Shown: piece after piece, positions 12,701 to 23,290 of the stretch
Position numbering within the stretch: the stretch's first letter is position 1
Layout: each line of letters opens with the position of its first letter
Origin: Typha latifolia
Lineage: Eukaryota > Streptophyta > Magnoliopsida > Poales > Typhaceae
Direction of reading: 5' to 3'
NCBI GenBank assembly: GCA_019914945.1
Contig: CM034111.1
Location: 3,906,001 to 3,970,000, forward strand
Length of the DNA: 64,000 nt
The notes under the pieces: model-generated
Seen by the model: only the letters and a program-made list of their open reading frames with translations
What the model was told of the DNA's origin: nothing
The model's database searches: none
Translations under genes and position numbers: made by a program

Positions 12701-15700
12701 AATTAGTCCTTTTTGAATCTGTCACATACATGTTACTTGCGGGATATGGAAACATGCTCTTTGATATCTTGTGGTTTGTGATTATTGCTGTGACTCTTGA
12801 GTGTAATACAGTTAGGGAAGTCTAGTTCTTCAGTTTGTACATAGCTTGGTTTACATCTTCTAGCAGTGTTGAGGGTGACTCAGCTCAACAGTGGCTAAAA
12901 TTAAGACTGGTATATCAGGATGTGAAAGGTCCCCAAACTATTGCTTTTAATTTGCCAAATGATGAACGCATAGTAAATGAGCGTGGAACATCAATGGTCT
13001 TGCTCAAGAATGTCTCAGAAGCCAAGTATGTCTTCCATATTTCTTCCATTCACTTAATTTGCAAAGAATGTTCTGTCAAATTTGAGAATTGACTTGTACT
13101 TCTGTTATGTGGGATGACATATGTTGATAATTCTGACTTCATTATTCCAGGTTCAAGCATATTCTACAGCCAATAGCTAATGTCTGCATTACAGAGGAGC
13201 AGAAAGAATACGTTGACTTTGAGTCTTATTACACCCATACAATTTGCCATGAGTGTTGCCATGGGATTGGACCCCATGCTATAGTCCTTCCAAGTGGTCA
13301 ACATTCAACTGTTAGATTGGTACTTAAACAGACATCAGATCTCTGTCTATTGGACTACTTATATGCTGAAATGTGCAATATGTCGCAAGATATCTGCCGT
13401 TACATTTATTAAAGTCCTTGCTTATTCTGCATCTTCATATTTAATAATGGATATTTCAGATTGTTCAACAATCACATTGTAAAAAGATGAATACAAGATA
13501 ACTTTTCTATTAAAATTCACTATGATGCTATGAAGTTGTTACAACATTAGGCATGAATAATGCATGTCTATTTGTGGGGCCACTTGTCAATATTTGATAG
13601 GCAATAATGGCAATCACTGAATTGGCCGTTATAATGCTGTGATCTGATTTTGATACGCCATACTAGTTGACCATGGAAAGTTATGGTTTCAACAAATTTA
13701 GGATGCTATGACAACAGTATCCATCTTGTCCTCAATTAATTGCTTATTTTCCTTGGTTATATTAATTTCATAATAATAAAGAGAATGGTTTGAAGTATTC
13801 TGTAATCTGTAGTCCCTTTATTTCAATTTTGTGGCCCTTGGATCAAGGGGGAAAGGTACTAGTCGCAACTTATATAAGAAAATTACTCAGTTAGTGTATC
13901 TATTCCTATGTAATCAAAGACTGTCTCATAAAAATCATGGTGGTAGAAAGTAGATATGATTATTATTCTAATGTCTCTATTGTTAATTTAGACACCATGA
14001 TAATCTTTCATGTCTTCAATTCATATCTATTTGTCTTTGATCTTCATCAATTTAAGCTGATTGGATGACTGTTTTTTGCATGTAAAGGAACTCCAAGAAC
14101 TTCATTCATCACTAGAGGAGGCAAAAGCCGATATTGTTGGCCTTTGGGCACTAAAATTTCTTATTGACCAGGTCAATTACTTTCATCCACCAACTTTTCA
14201 CTTCTTGTACTTTATCAAAGAAATAGATATGATATATGCACCCTAAATACAAGTTATATTTTTTCTTCATGTGCTTTGTTGTTAAAGCTGAGCTCCTCTG
14301 TGGACATATTGTTAGGATGATCCTGATAGTCTTTTTACAAAATAACATGCTTTGCCTTGCAAGGAAATGCTACAAATTATAGGTTGAACTACTTTTTAGC
14401 AATAGTTTAAGCCTAGTACCTGAATCTGTTTGTGAACCGGCTCAGATCTGGTTTGTCTAGTTCAGTCGTGTACGCACTTGTAGGTTGATTCTAGTCTAGG
14501 TTTACTTAGAGGGCGAGTCACCTAAGCTTAGGTAGCCACTAGATTTGGTGAGCACTCCAAAGGCAGGAATGAGAACTACCCTAGTTTCCTCCCGCTCTCT
14601 CTCTCTCTTTCTCAAATCTCCTTCTCAGCTGGCAGCGCCCATACCGAGGCCACCAGCTGAGCCATCCCCCTCTCTAGCTACTCTATCTTCCCCACTGCCT
14701 ATCTCTCCTTCTCCCTCACCCTCAGCTCACCTGAGCCCATTTTGACCCAAATCAGACCGCACTCCACCTCCCCCTTCAACCCACTCTAAACCCATTACAC
14801 CGAGAGCCTCATCTTCAATCTCCACTGCAACCTTCCCCATCTACAGCTCACACAACTCCCTATCTCCCTCCATCCTCAAACCCACACCAGACCATACACC
14901 TTCACCTTAGCCCATCACCGACCTTTCCCACTACCGACCATGACAATGGTATCAGAGCCCGTCCTTTCTCAGCCATGACACCATGTGAGCTAAGGCGAAT
15001 AGAAGAGCTGCCGCAGAGGCGCCGGCGGGGGAAGAACCCCCAACCGCCACCAGCGTCGCTGTTCCGACGGAGTCCCATTAGCACGAACTACCACTCGCGA
15101 CCTTGAGCTACAGGAAAGACCCAAGAAGAAATGAAGGGGTTGAGGGCGGATCTGAGGTCCTTGGTGCTCGACAGCCACTTGCAGGAACCACCTCGGCCGT
15201 CGAAATCACCGCTGTCACCGGCGGTAGCATCGATGGCCCCTCCTTCCATCGGTCCTCTCCTCCCTTACCCAGCTAGCACGAGGGGCCAGCAACCATTCGG
15301 TCTAACTGCCCATGGCTTAGAGGAGTCAAGCCTGGTGGCAGGCGTCAAGCCCTGTAGCTGTCGTCGCTCAGCCTAGAGGGCTTCTCGCCGAAGTTGACGC
15401 CAGCATGGGCGGCCGCCGGCTACGGTGAACCACTGCAGCCACAACCCCACGGCCCGAGACTCCCTTTCACGACCTCACCGCCAGGCCAACCCACTGCCCC
15501 TTCGTGAGCGAGCGCACAAGGCATAAACCTGTCTACTGCTATGAGGCCGAGGGGGACTCCACCTCCTCCACTGGATCTTAGGATTCCTCTGCAAGCTATC
15601 TATAGACCGAATGGAGGAGTGGGTTACAGACGCGGCTGGAATCAAGAAAGCGAAGACGTCACAGCAACAGCCCCTTAGTTGAACCAAGAGGACTTTGGGT

Positions 15701-18700
15701 TGCATTGCGATAGGGATGATTGGAGGCAATGTGATCTGGAGGTGCAAATCCTTCACCCACCCATGATTAGACCGGAAGTGGAGTATGACCCTAACCGCAA
15801 CAATGGCATTTGCGAGCGCACAACGCGGCTTGACTTTCCAAAGTTTCAAGAAGGTAACCTATTAGATTGGATTTTTCGAGTTTAGTTTTTTGTGTACTAG
15901 GGTACAATAGAAGATGTCAAGGTGTTATTGGCGAGCTTCTATTTAAAGGGATCTATCCTCCATTGGTACCAGTCGATGAACGCCCACCAGCTATTCGGGT
16001 TGTGATCGAGTTCATCAAGGGGCTCTTGAGGTTGTTTGTGACCTCGGGCTTTGAGGACTATCACGCTACACTCCAAATCAGTTCAGCGAACATTTGTAGC
16101 TGCGTATCAAGAGGAGTTTGAGCGTGTGAGTATCCAGTGCCAACCTCTTTGGTTGCGACAGCTGTTGATCAGCACATTCATCTCTGGGTTGTAGGAGAAG
16201 GTCAAGGCCGACGTCCTTTTCGTATGGCCTCGGACCTTGAGCAAGGCCTTTGAGGACGCCACGCGGATGGCGCAAAAGCACACGGCCTTAAGAAGTGCCT
16301 TGAAGACTTCATGGACTAGCCGGGACAGTAGGATTACTCTACGTGCACCGAGTGTGGCCGACGAGTCGATAGCTGTTCTGAGGGCTACTCTTCCCTTTAG
16401 CATGAGGACAACACCATCAAAGCACATTCATCTTCTTCCCTTTAGCATGGTTACCGAGAGGTTGATTACCGAGATATTGGAGCAAGGCATCATCCAACAG
16501 AGCCAGAGCGCGTATTTTTTGCCGATCTTACTGGTGAGAAAGAAGGATGGAAGTTGGCATTTTTTTCATGCACTGAACGCCATCACCATCAAAGACTGAT
16601 ACCCCATATTGGTTATCTAAGGAGCTGTTGGACGAGCCATGAAGGTGAAGCAGAGCAAATGTCTATGGGGAGAACGCTCGGTGGAGTACCTTGGCCACAT
16701 CATTTCAGCTTGGGGGGTGGCAACTGATCGGGTAAGGTTGCTTGCATGGCCGACTGGACGCGACTGAGAACCGTCTGAGAGCTACGCGACTTCCTTGGCT
16801 TGACGAGCTACTATCGCCGATTCGTGGCAAGATACAGCAAGATAATAGCCCTGCTCACCTCATTGCTAAGGAAGGACACCTTCGATTGGATTGACCGACA
16901 CCTTCGATGAGCTGAAGGCCGCCATGACCATGACCCCTATACTAGCATTGCCAGATTTCACAAAGCAATTCGTGGTTAAGTGTGACCCTGGGCAAGGATT
17001 GGCGTTTCCTTACATAGAAGGCGAAGCCTATAGCTTATCCCAGCAAAGCCTTGTCTAGGAGGTCACAACAGCTATCCACTTTTAAGCGCGAGATACTCGT
17101 CATTCTGCATGCAGTGACCAAATGACGACCCTATCTGATTGGCCAACAGTATGTGATTCGGACAGATCGGAGCCTTCTTTATGAGTTATCCGGCACAGTA
17201 GAGATGGGTCATCAAACTATTAGAGTATGATTACAAGCTACAGTACAAGAAAGGGGCAGAGAATAGTGGTGGATGCACTATCTTGGTAGCCCTCACCAGC
17301 GGAGTTGGCGGCCATATCGATACCGAGTTTTCCATTTCTTAGGGACCTTCGGAGAATAGGTACAGCTAACCTTGAGATATTGAGGTTGATGCAGGAGCTA
17401 GCGGACGACCCAGCGATTCATCCCGAGCTTGAAAGCTGTGACGGACTACTGTTGGACAGAGGGAGCGCCTAGGTGCTCGCAAACGATGAGTTACGCACTC
17501 AACTTATGGACCACTTCCACTTCACTCTAGAGGCTGGGCATGAGGGCACATTGAGGACCTATCGGGATAAAGAAGGAGGTGATAGAGTACGTGAGGGCAT
17601 GCTAGATGTGCCAGTAGGAAAAGGTTGATTCCCTTATGCCGGTAGGATTAGTACAACCTTTACGAATTCCAAAACGGGTTTGGGAGGACATCTCCATGGA
17701 TTTCATCGAGAGGCTACCAGTAATGTGGGGGTGCTCCGTTATATTTGTGGTGGTAGACAGGCTGAGCAAGTATGTCCATTTCTCAGCCCTGGCACACCCA
17801 TTTTTAGTGAAGACCGTAGCTAAGGTGTTTGTGCGGCGATGTCAGCAAGCTCCATGGCATGCCACGTTCAGTAGTCTCAGGTAGAGATCGGGTCTTCATC
17901 AATGACTTTTTGATAGAGTACTTCACGCTGCAAAGGACCTAGTTAGACCTCGGTTTGGCCTACCACCCGTAGATTGACGGCCAAATTGAGATGGTGAATC
18001 GGGGCATCAAGCAGTACTTTCGCTGCTTTGTGGGAGAGCGCCCCAGGAAGTGGCTCGATTATCTGTCTTGGGCAAAATGATCCTACAACATTGCCTTTCC
18101 ACAAGCATCCAGATGACCCCCTTTAAGGCAGTGTACGGAAGACCACCACGGACTTTGCAGACCTATGATCCCCTAGCATCTTCAGCACGGACGGAGATGG
18201 AACTCAAGCTGACGAATAGAGATGCCACCTTAAGGAGGCTGAAGACTCACATGTCAGAGGCATATAATCACATGAAGCAGATCTACAATCGTAAGCATTG
18301 TGAGCAAGAGTTCACGATCGGTGATCTCATGTTTGTGTGAGTTCAGCCATATTGGCGGGTGACCTTAAGACCGATGCACAACTAAAAACTAACGCATCGA
18401 TACTTTAGGCCGTTCCGATTGCTCGAGTAACTGGGCCTAGTGGCATACAGATTGGCGTTGCCAGAGGGATCATACATTTATCTGGTGTTCCATATTTCAG
18501 TCTTGAAGGCTCAAGTCAAGGCACATCAGATCGTATACGTGGACATACCTGACTCGGTAGAGGAGACACCCAGTGGAGCCGGTGAGGATTTTGGCCAAGA
18601 GGCGGCGAGGAGAGACGGGAGACTCCAAATGGAGGTTCTGGTGGAGTGGTTGGGTCGACACTCCGATGACGCTATATGGGAGCTTGAGTTTGATATAGTT

Positions 18701-18913
18701 GAGCGCTTTCTTGACTTCACATCTTGAGGACAAGGTGGCTGAAGCGTGGTGGATTGTTGTGAACGAGCTCAGATTTAGCTGGTCTAGTCGAGTCATATGC
18801 CTACTTGTCAGTTGAGTCTAGTCTAGGTTTACTTGGAGGGCAAGTCACGTAAGCTTGAGTAGCCATTATATGGGATGCGGTGAGCACCCCAAAGGCAGGA
18901 ATGAGAACTACCA

Positions 18914-18951
<38 letters not shown>

Positions 18952-21900
18952 AATCCCCTTCTCAGTTGGTGGCGCCCATAGTGAGGCCACCAGCTGTGCC
19001 ATCCCCCCTTCTAGCAACTCTATCTTCGCCACTCCCTATCTCTCCTCCCTCACCTCAGCTCACTCTATCTCTCCCTCACCCTTGGCTCACCCGAAGCCAT
19101 TTTAGCCCAAATCACACCATACTCCACCACCCCCTTCAACCCACTCCAAACCCATCACACCGAGAATCTCATCTTCAATATCTGCCGCAACCTTCCCCAT
19201 CTACAGCTCACACAACTCCCCACCTCCCTCCATCCTCAACCCACACCAGACCGCACACCTTCACCTTAGCCCATCACCCTCCTTTCCCACCACTAACCAC
19301 GACAGAATCTCATTTACATATTGTCTGTTTACGTAATGGAAAATTGTTACTATGAGGGTTACAGAATTATTATGATGACAAACCATAGGAACTTGTAGGA
19401 TTGCAGTTAGAATTTTTTTTTTTGGGTGCGTGTTACCAGGAAAAAGATGAAGAGAAGGATCCAAAGCTGATGGAGAGGAAGAGGGAAAACATTATATTTC
19501 TATTTTTTAGCTTTTTCACTTTGAATAAACTCCTATGGCTGTCAATCCGTAGAATATGATAGTCCCTAAAGCCCTTTCAGCAGACAGCTGTATGTGTAGT
19601 CTATTGCTCCATTTATTACAAATGACATATACTTGTCAATATGCAGTTTCTTTTAACTTTAACCATCCATCATTGGTTTCTTTCCAGGATATTAGTTCAC
19701 TAACCACATTTATTAGCTTAAATACTGTCCATTATTGGTCAGTGTTGCAATTGAAAAGAGTAATTCCATCAACAAGGATTTAATCTGGCTAAACATTCAT
19801 AAATATGTACAGATACTTATCTATATGTGCACATGCAGAAATATGCGTGTACAAGAGAGCATTCACTTTTGCATGGTCTTGTTACCAAAAATTAAGTCAT
19901 TAACATGCTAACATCTTCTCCTTTGTCTTATCAGGGGTTACTTCCAAAGAGCTTACTGAGATCTATGTATGTTTCTTTCTTGGCGGGTTGCTTTCGTTCC
20001 ATTCGTTTTGGACTGGAAGAAGCCCATGGGTAAAGCTGTGTTCCAATATGACCTAAAGGAATTTAATGTTGTTTTTAGCACATATTAATTAACATGGACT
20101 TACAGATATACTTCCACTAATTGAAAACAGAAAGGGGCAAGCATTGCAATTTAATTGGTTATATGAAAAGAAAGCCTTTCTTTTGCATTCTGATGGGACA
20201 TTTTCAGTTGATTTTACGAAGGTAAATTTAATACAATTGCTCTTTTATTATAGTTACATATCTACTGTGATATTAAACATAACAAAGCATGCAAATATTT
20301 TCCTTTTGAAGGTTGAAAGCGCTGTTGAAAGCCTGAGTAGAGAAATCTTGATAATACAGGCAAAGGGTGACAAAGCTGCCGCACTGTCAATTCTTGAGGG
20401 CTATGCTAACATGACTCAGCCATTACAGATTGCTTTGGGGAACCTAGAAAAAGTTCAGGTCATTCTCCAGTTATCTATGATGAATACATTCCTATAGGAA
20501 ATTTAGCGATTTTCAAATGTTTAGTTGCACTTGCATATGAAAAATTTTGCTGGACCTTTTAGTTCTCAAATGTGTCAAAATTTTCACCAGCATAGAAGTT
20601 TAGCTTTCATCAGTCTATTTGGAAATTATATTATCTACTAGTGTGAATTATTTTATAAGGATATCTTAGGGAGCAAAAGGATGTCAGAGAACTTAATTTA
20701 GCGAAGCTTTTGCTTTATAAGGGCCGCCTCTCGAGGGCAACTAATATGTTTCAAACTAATTTATGTTGTCTAGGAGAATTGGATCATCTTAATATATTGG
20801 AAATTTAGCAATTCTAATTTACCTTGCTTCTAGTTATTAGTAAAATTATGGGAATGGATCAGTTTGATGTCAAAAGGTGATACCTTAAAATTGTTCAAGA
20901 GATATCTGAGCTGATTTGCTGCAAGTTGAACTGACTAGGGTCTGTATAGGCCTGAGTCTGGTTGAACCTAGCCCAACCGACTTCATGCTGACATCTGTAC
21001 TCATAAGTTCCAGGATTTGCACTTGACTTATTTATGTAGTTTCCATTTAGAAAAAAAGCAATCATAATTATTTTGCCTATAATCATATCACTTGCAGTAC
21101 TCGACAGTTGAAAGTAAGAAATGCATTAAGTAATAGAAAATCAAGTTAATGAAAGTTCATGGAGTTGAAGAAATACCTTTTGAGATGTAACTAAAATTTA
21201 AAATCATTCATTTTCAATTACTAACTTGATATATAAGCTGCACAGGAAACTGTCATAAGAGGAGATTAATGCAAAGGAAGCTTTTAGATGTGTACATGGA
21301 ACCAAATAGGATAGAAAAGGTAATCAAAATAGGAACCAAATAGGGTGATTAAAATCATTTGTGTTGAATTACTAACTATGCATATATCAGCTGCATAGTA
21401 AACATTCAAATAGGATTTTTCAGTCATATTAAACAAGAACTTTAGGAATGTGTGAACAGAATAATGAAAAGGACTCTTGAGAGGGATGAAGTCATGAAAC
21501 CTGTATATGAGGAGGTTTAAAGGGTCAAACAGGACAGTGTGAGACATGAAAATAGAAGGTTTTTAGATATGGAACAAGAAACAAATTGGCAACACACTGT
21601 TAAATCTGCTGTCTTACAACCTTCTAATATGAAGTACTTTCTTAAGTTTCAGCAAGTTTTAGATCCAATCAAGTTATAGTCAAATAGAATATTTCCATTT
21701 TAGAATCATATGCAATATCAGTTTCATAGTGTATCTTATTTGCTCATGGCATCGTGAAACTATATAAAGTTCAAATATTATTATGGAGACATTGAGAATC
21801 CAAGAACAACAATGACAACAACAATTAATTTGGGGTCAGGCTGAAGACATTTAGAATCCAAAGGAAGTTTAGCACTCACGTATTAGTAGCCATTAGCTGT

Positions 21901-22145
21901 GGTCAAAATTAGTAGGGAGAACTCCATCCTCTTGGATACATAGGTCTATAGCAAGTTTGCCAAGGTACATAGAGAATTAGACACGGTGATCAGAGAAGAG
22001 TCTCAAGTGTTATATTTTCACTAACACTTTGAATGATCCTTTGCGGCTTATAAGTTTCATCTATTTTCAGGTACCTGTTGACATAGCTCCCATATTTGAA
22101 GTGGCGGATAGAATATTGGAGAAGACATTGACGAGAGAAGCTTGA
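724..22145 (+). CDS. NUDT3: Nudix hydrolase 3-like protein with M49 (DPP III-like) peptidase domain, 5' partial
   Basis: Seventeen exons join in frame to 639 residues plus stop: 724-857, 2380-2461, 5311-5397, 5588-5694, 5933-6104, 6301-6548, 6641-6722, 7516-7581, 9959-10036, 10107-10202, 12919-13025, 13151-13319, 14088-14171, 19935-20029, 20131-20221, 20312-20458, 22071-22145. All introns are GT-AG. The sequence matches the plant NUDT3 family nearly end to end. Visible residues 1-45 are the end of the Nudix part; the catalytic Nudix box and roughly 130-140 N-terminal residues lie left of the window. The rest is the M49 dipeptidyl-peptidase III-like domain, with zinc motif HECCH (453-457) and second motif EEAKAD (486-491), so the metal-binding residues look intact. 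Family role: hydrolysis of nucleoside-diphosphate derivatives by the Nudix half and probable oligopeptide cleavage by the M49 half. The intron 14172-19934 is swollen by a gypsy element and the intron 7582-9958 by repeats. The reading frame is unbroken, so the gene is probably functional. Confidence 0.93.
1160..1765. repeat. Diverged dispersed repeat, copy A (intronic)
   Basis: This AT-rich segment opens and closes with blocks rich in TTGGCA/TGCCAA (for example CATACATTGGCATG near 1212 and GCCAATTGGCATGAGTCGG near 1653). A second copy of the same layout lies at 2630-3440 in the next intron. The shared middle reads TTGAATAT...GAGCCTACATTA against TTGAATAT...AAGCCTATATTA, and both copies then have ATATGATTGAATA. 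It has no coding capacity. It is probably a non-autonomous transposon; superfamily and exact ends were not determined. Confidence 0.55.
2630..3440. repeat. Diverged dispersed repeat, copy B (intronic)
   Basis: This is the second copy of the repeat at 1160-1765. It has the same GGCA/TGCC-rich borders (GCCGGCATCTCC near 2627; CACGACAATTGCCAATTGATAC near 3401-3422, matching CACGACAATTGCCAACCGGCAC in copy A) and the same AT-rich core. It is longer because of an extra AT-rich stretch around 2870-3300. No reading frame of note was seen. Confidence 0.55.
3441..5310. other. Intronic DNA with no recognised gene
   Basis: This is the remainder of the intron 2462-5310. It is less AT-rich than its surroundings at 3640-4900, with a purine/C-rich patch near 4390-4420 and 4800-4855. 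I could not assign it to a transposon family, and short open stretches here show no domain signature. The only clear structure is the 49-bp tandem duplication listed separately. Confidence 0.5.
4202..4299. repeat. 49-bp tandem duplication
   Basis: Two adjacent copies (4202-4250 and 4251-4299) both begin GTCCAAGAGTAACACTATA and continue with a GAAGAAGAAAAATAATTTT tract. They differ at only a few positions, which suggests a fairly recent local duplication inside the intron. Confidence 0.85.
8750..9370. repeat. Pyrimidine-rich repetitive segment, possible MITE
   Basis: Inside the intron 7582-9958, a (CT)n/T-rich tract (8830-9220) is bracketed by GAACCATGGTTCGCCGG near 8771 and, at the other end, GAATTTTTGAACCTTGCTT near 9344. 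The outer edges are weakly inverted (CCATGGTTCG against CAAGGTTCAA), so a small TIR element is possible. Open stretches through it are low-complexity Ser/Leu/Phe runs and are not genes. Confidence 0.35.
9470..9700. repeat. GGCAT-rich repeat fragment
   Basis: Blocks such as CATGCTAATGGCATAGGG, GTGCCGGTTGGGCTC and AATTGGCATGACAATCCATGA resemble the border blocks of the repeats at 1160-1765 and 2630-3440. The AT-rich core was not found, so this is probably a fragment or a distant relative. Confidence 0.35.
10560..10940. mobile_element. Foldback (long-TIR) MITE in an intron
   Basis: The left arm (from about 10566, GTTGCAAATTACCACCTACA) pairs with the reverse complement of the right arm (to about 10935, GCAAGTAAACACCTACATC). 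Both arms continue with a second shared block, TTGCAAAGAACACCT against TTGCAAAAAACCTCC. The imperfect inverted arms extend at least 70-80 bp, giving a roughly 370-bp hairpin with no coding content. The element lies in the intron 10203-12918. No target duplication was confirmed. Confidence 0.6.
11016..11752. repeat. Diverged direct duplication, unit about 395 bp
   Basis: The segment 11016-11360 is repeated at 11411-11752. Shared stretches in the same order are GAGGAGATTATGGATAG/GAGGAGATTATAGATAG, AAACATGTTTC, CAATATGATCATATCAA/CAAATATGATCATATCAA, and CAATGTTTACAAAGGTATTCT/CAATGTTTGTATAGGTATTCT. The two copies are clearly diverged, so the duplication is old. No gene content was seen in either copy. 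Confidence 0.75.
11753..12918. other. Intronic DNA, nothing recognised
   Basis: This is the right part of the intron 10203-12918. It is AT-rich with several pyrimidine tracts and no repeat structure or domain-encoding stretch that I could recognise. Confidence 0.5.
14427..14945 (+). repeat. 5' LTR of the gypsy element
   Basis: It starts TGTTTGTGAACC and ends CGACCATGACA. It contains a CT-rich block and a C-rich block (CCCACCTGAG-like and CACCTTAGCCCATCACC near 14901-14920) that recur in the same order in the 3' LTR. It is 519 bp, against 550 bp for the 3' LTR. The difference is partly an expanded CT microsatellite in the 3' copy. Confidence 0.92.
14947..14958 (+). other. Primer-binding site (initiator tRNA-Met type)
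   Basis: TGGTATCAGAGC lies one base after the 5' LTR end. It is the standard complement to the 3' end of plant initiator tRNA-Met used to prime minus-strand synthesis. Its position confirms the element's orientation and the LTR boundary. Confidence 0.92.
14990..16380 (+). pseudogene. gag remnant of the gypsy element
   Basis: Fragments in several frames match the Ty3/gypsy gag layout. A basic, Pro-rich N-terminal part is followed by [20 protein letters not shown] (15826-15885), the typical start of the retrotransposon gag domain. Near 16100-16220 comes a stretch reading YQEEFERV and then [12 protein letters not shown]. Stops and frameshifts separate the fragments. No zinc knuckle or aspartic-protease motif could be read before the reverse-transcriptase fragment begins near 16440. 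Confidence 0.8.
16440..16760 (+). pseudogene. Reverse-transcriptase remnant with core deleted
   Basis: The fingers part is recognisable: [17 protein letters not shown], then [12 protein letters not shown] and LNAITIKD (to about 16599). Within a few dozen bases the sequence jumps to a downstream thumb/connection stretch, [20 protein letters not shown] (about 16654-16713). The section that should carry the catalytic YxDD box is absent, so this copy cannot encode an active polymerase. Confidence 0.85.
16770..18340 (+). pseudogene. RNase H and integrase remnants
   Basis: After the RT remnant come an RNase H-like stretch ([10 protein letters not shown] near 16966), an HHCC-type segment ([18 protein letters not shown] near 17512), and the integrase core. 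The core is best read at 17680-17830 with [13 protein letters not shown] and [19 protein letters not shown], and continues with AYHPxIDGQIE near 17960-17990. From 18110 there is [14 protein letters not shown]. Stops and frameshifts break the frame at several points. Confidence 0.85.
18440..18727 (+). pseudogene. Integrase C-terminal and chromodomain-like tail
   Basis: [20 protein letters not shown] (about 18449-18508) is the usual gypsy integrase tail (LP...IHPVFHVSxLK). It is followed near 18635 by [20 protein letters not shown], with the conserved W...W...E spacing of a chromodomain. The open frame is continuous from 18440 to 18727. A chromodomain here is the hallmark of the chromovirus lineage. 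Confidence 0.8.
18755..19304 (+). repeat. 3' LTR of the gypsy element
   Basis: It starts TGTTGTGAACGAGCTCAG and ends ACCACGACA, followed by the GAATC target duplication. It contains a pure (CT)n run near 18920-18950 that is shorter and interrupted in the 5' LTR. Alignable blocks include GTCTAGGTTTACTT and CCAAAGGCAGGAATGAGAAC. Confidence 0.92.
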
Positions 22146-23290
22146 AGAATTGGGAGCATCCATTTTAATTGAAACAGGATAATAATTTGGTGTACTCAGA
22201 TTAAAATTAAAGAAATCTTATTGGAACTTTTTCCAAGATACTTAAACTATACTACTATGTGTTCTCATGCTTCTTTTTTTTCTTGACTAGATCCAATTGG
22301 TCTCGGAAATTACATCTGAATGGACATTACATTTTGAAATAAAGTGCATCAACATGTTCTCTGAAGTAAAAAAATCTATTTAGTAGGTTGGAAGGCAATG
22401 CTGGAGGAATAATGTATTGTTCACTTCTTTTGGATCAGCAGTTAGAAATAGCAATTCGTTGCCGTATCCACATTTTCTCTCTTAATAGAAAAGAGTAATA
22501 ATCTTGACAACCCTATCTGTTTGAGAGGATATAAGATATACACGCAGTTAATCCATCATATTAGTGCATGTTTAATTAGAGAAGAATATAAGACATGAGA
22601 GGAAAGATGAGTTAAAGTTGAAGATGAAAATTAGAGAAGAAGAGAGAGATGGGTTGAGATTGAGATTAAGTTGGGATCAAAATGAGAGGAAGGAGATGAT
22701 TTAAGAGTTAGATTAGAATCAAAATGAGAGGCGGGAGATAGATTGGAATTCAACTATGATCAAAATAAAAGGAGAAAGATAGGTCAAGTTGACATCCATT
22801 TAATCTAAATAAATATCAAAAGACTATATTTGAATCTATTTAGTTTTTTAAAATACTAGTTTTCAAATTTAATGCACCAAACTAAGTAATAATTTTTTAA
22901 TTAGATGCTACATCTATTAATCCAGCATCTAAAAAAGTTCTCAACCAAACAGCCCCTGTGATTTTGTTTAGCCATGAGTTCTGGCATTGAGGTTTTAATA
23001 AATCACATTGCATGCAGGCTGCACCAAAACAAACTGATACCTGAAGAATTTTCTTCAAACAGAGGATTTGTTTGGAATAATCTCCTCCTGTTCACTGCTG
23101 TCAGCAATGCAATAAAACAAAAAAATTGCACCTTTCCCAAGATTCAGATATCGACCAATATAAGAGATGGCTAAAGCGGAGGAATGATTAATAATAAAGC
23201 AGTTGCAATGTCCACCGTTTTCCTTGTTCAGCCAGGTCCACACAGGAAATTACTAGATAGGCTCCATTTCCTTGTAGGCTTTACTGTAAT
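22146..23290. other. Convergent intergenic spacer (NUDT3-like / SKA2-like)
   Basis: The spacer between the stop codons of two convergent genes should hold both 3' UTRs and polyadenylation sites. Apart from the MITE-like element at 22555-22960 I see no gene. Confidence 0.6.
22555..22960. mobile_element. MITE-like element with CCAAACAG-type ends
   Basis: The left end (TAGTGCATGTTTAATTAGAG near 22559) is imperfectly inverted relative to the right end (TTCTCAACCAAACAGCCCC near 22938-22956). The interior carries a purine-rich, partly repeated block (ATGAGAGG...GGAGAT units at about 22680-22790). Size about 400 bp, non-coding. Ends of this kind are common in plant non-autonomous DNA transposons. 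The superfamily is uncertain because no target duplication was fixed. Confidence 0.5.

Larger units (their letters stand above)
14427..19304 (+). mobile_element. Full-length but defective Ty3/gypsy chromovirus-like LTR retrotransposon
   Basis: The element is bounded by LTRs at 14427-14945 and 18755-19304, both starting TGTT and ending ACA. It is flanked by a perfect 5-bp target duplication GAATC (14422-14426 and 19305-19309). Order: LTR, PBS, gag remnant, reverse-transcriptase fragments, RNase H, integrase, chromodomain-like tail, LTR. That order and the integrase-chromodomain end place it in the Ty3/gypsy chromoviruses. It is dead: frames are broken throughout, the protease region appears missing, and the reverse-transcriptase core is deleted. 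The LTRs differ visibly by substitutions and indels, so the insertion is old. It lies in the sense orientation within the intron 14172-19934 of the NUDT3-like gene, whose splice sites remain intact. Confidence 0.92.

Noticed and set aside
18855..19355. 166-codon Ser/Pro/His-rich reading frame
   Set aside because: It lies in the CT- and C-rich 3' LTR and crosses the LTR edge, so it is chance open frame.
23055..23110. Alternative last exon of the SKA2-like gene ending EQEEIIPNKSSV
   Set aside because: The phase does not fit the preceding exon, and the exon at 23291-23358 gives the family's conserved C-terminus.
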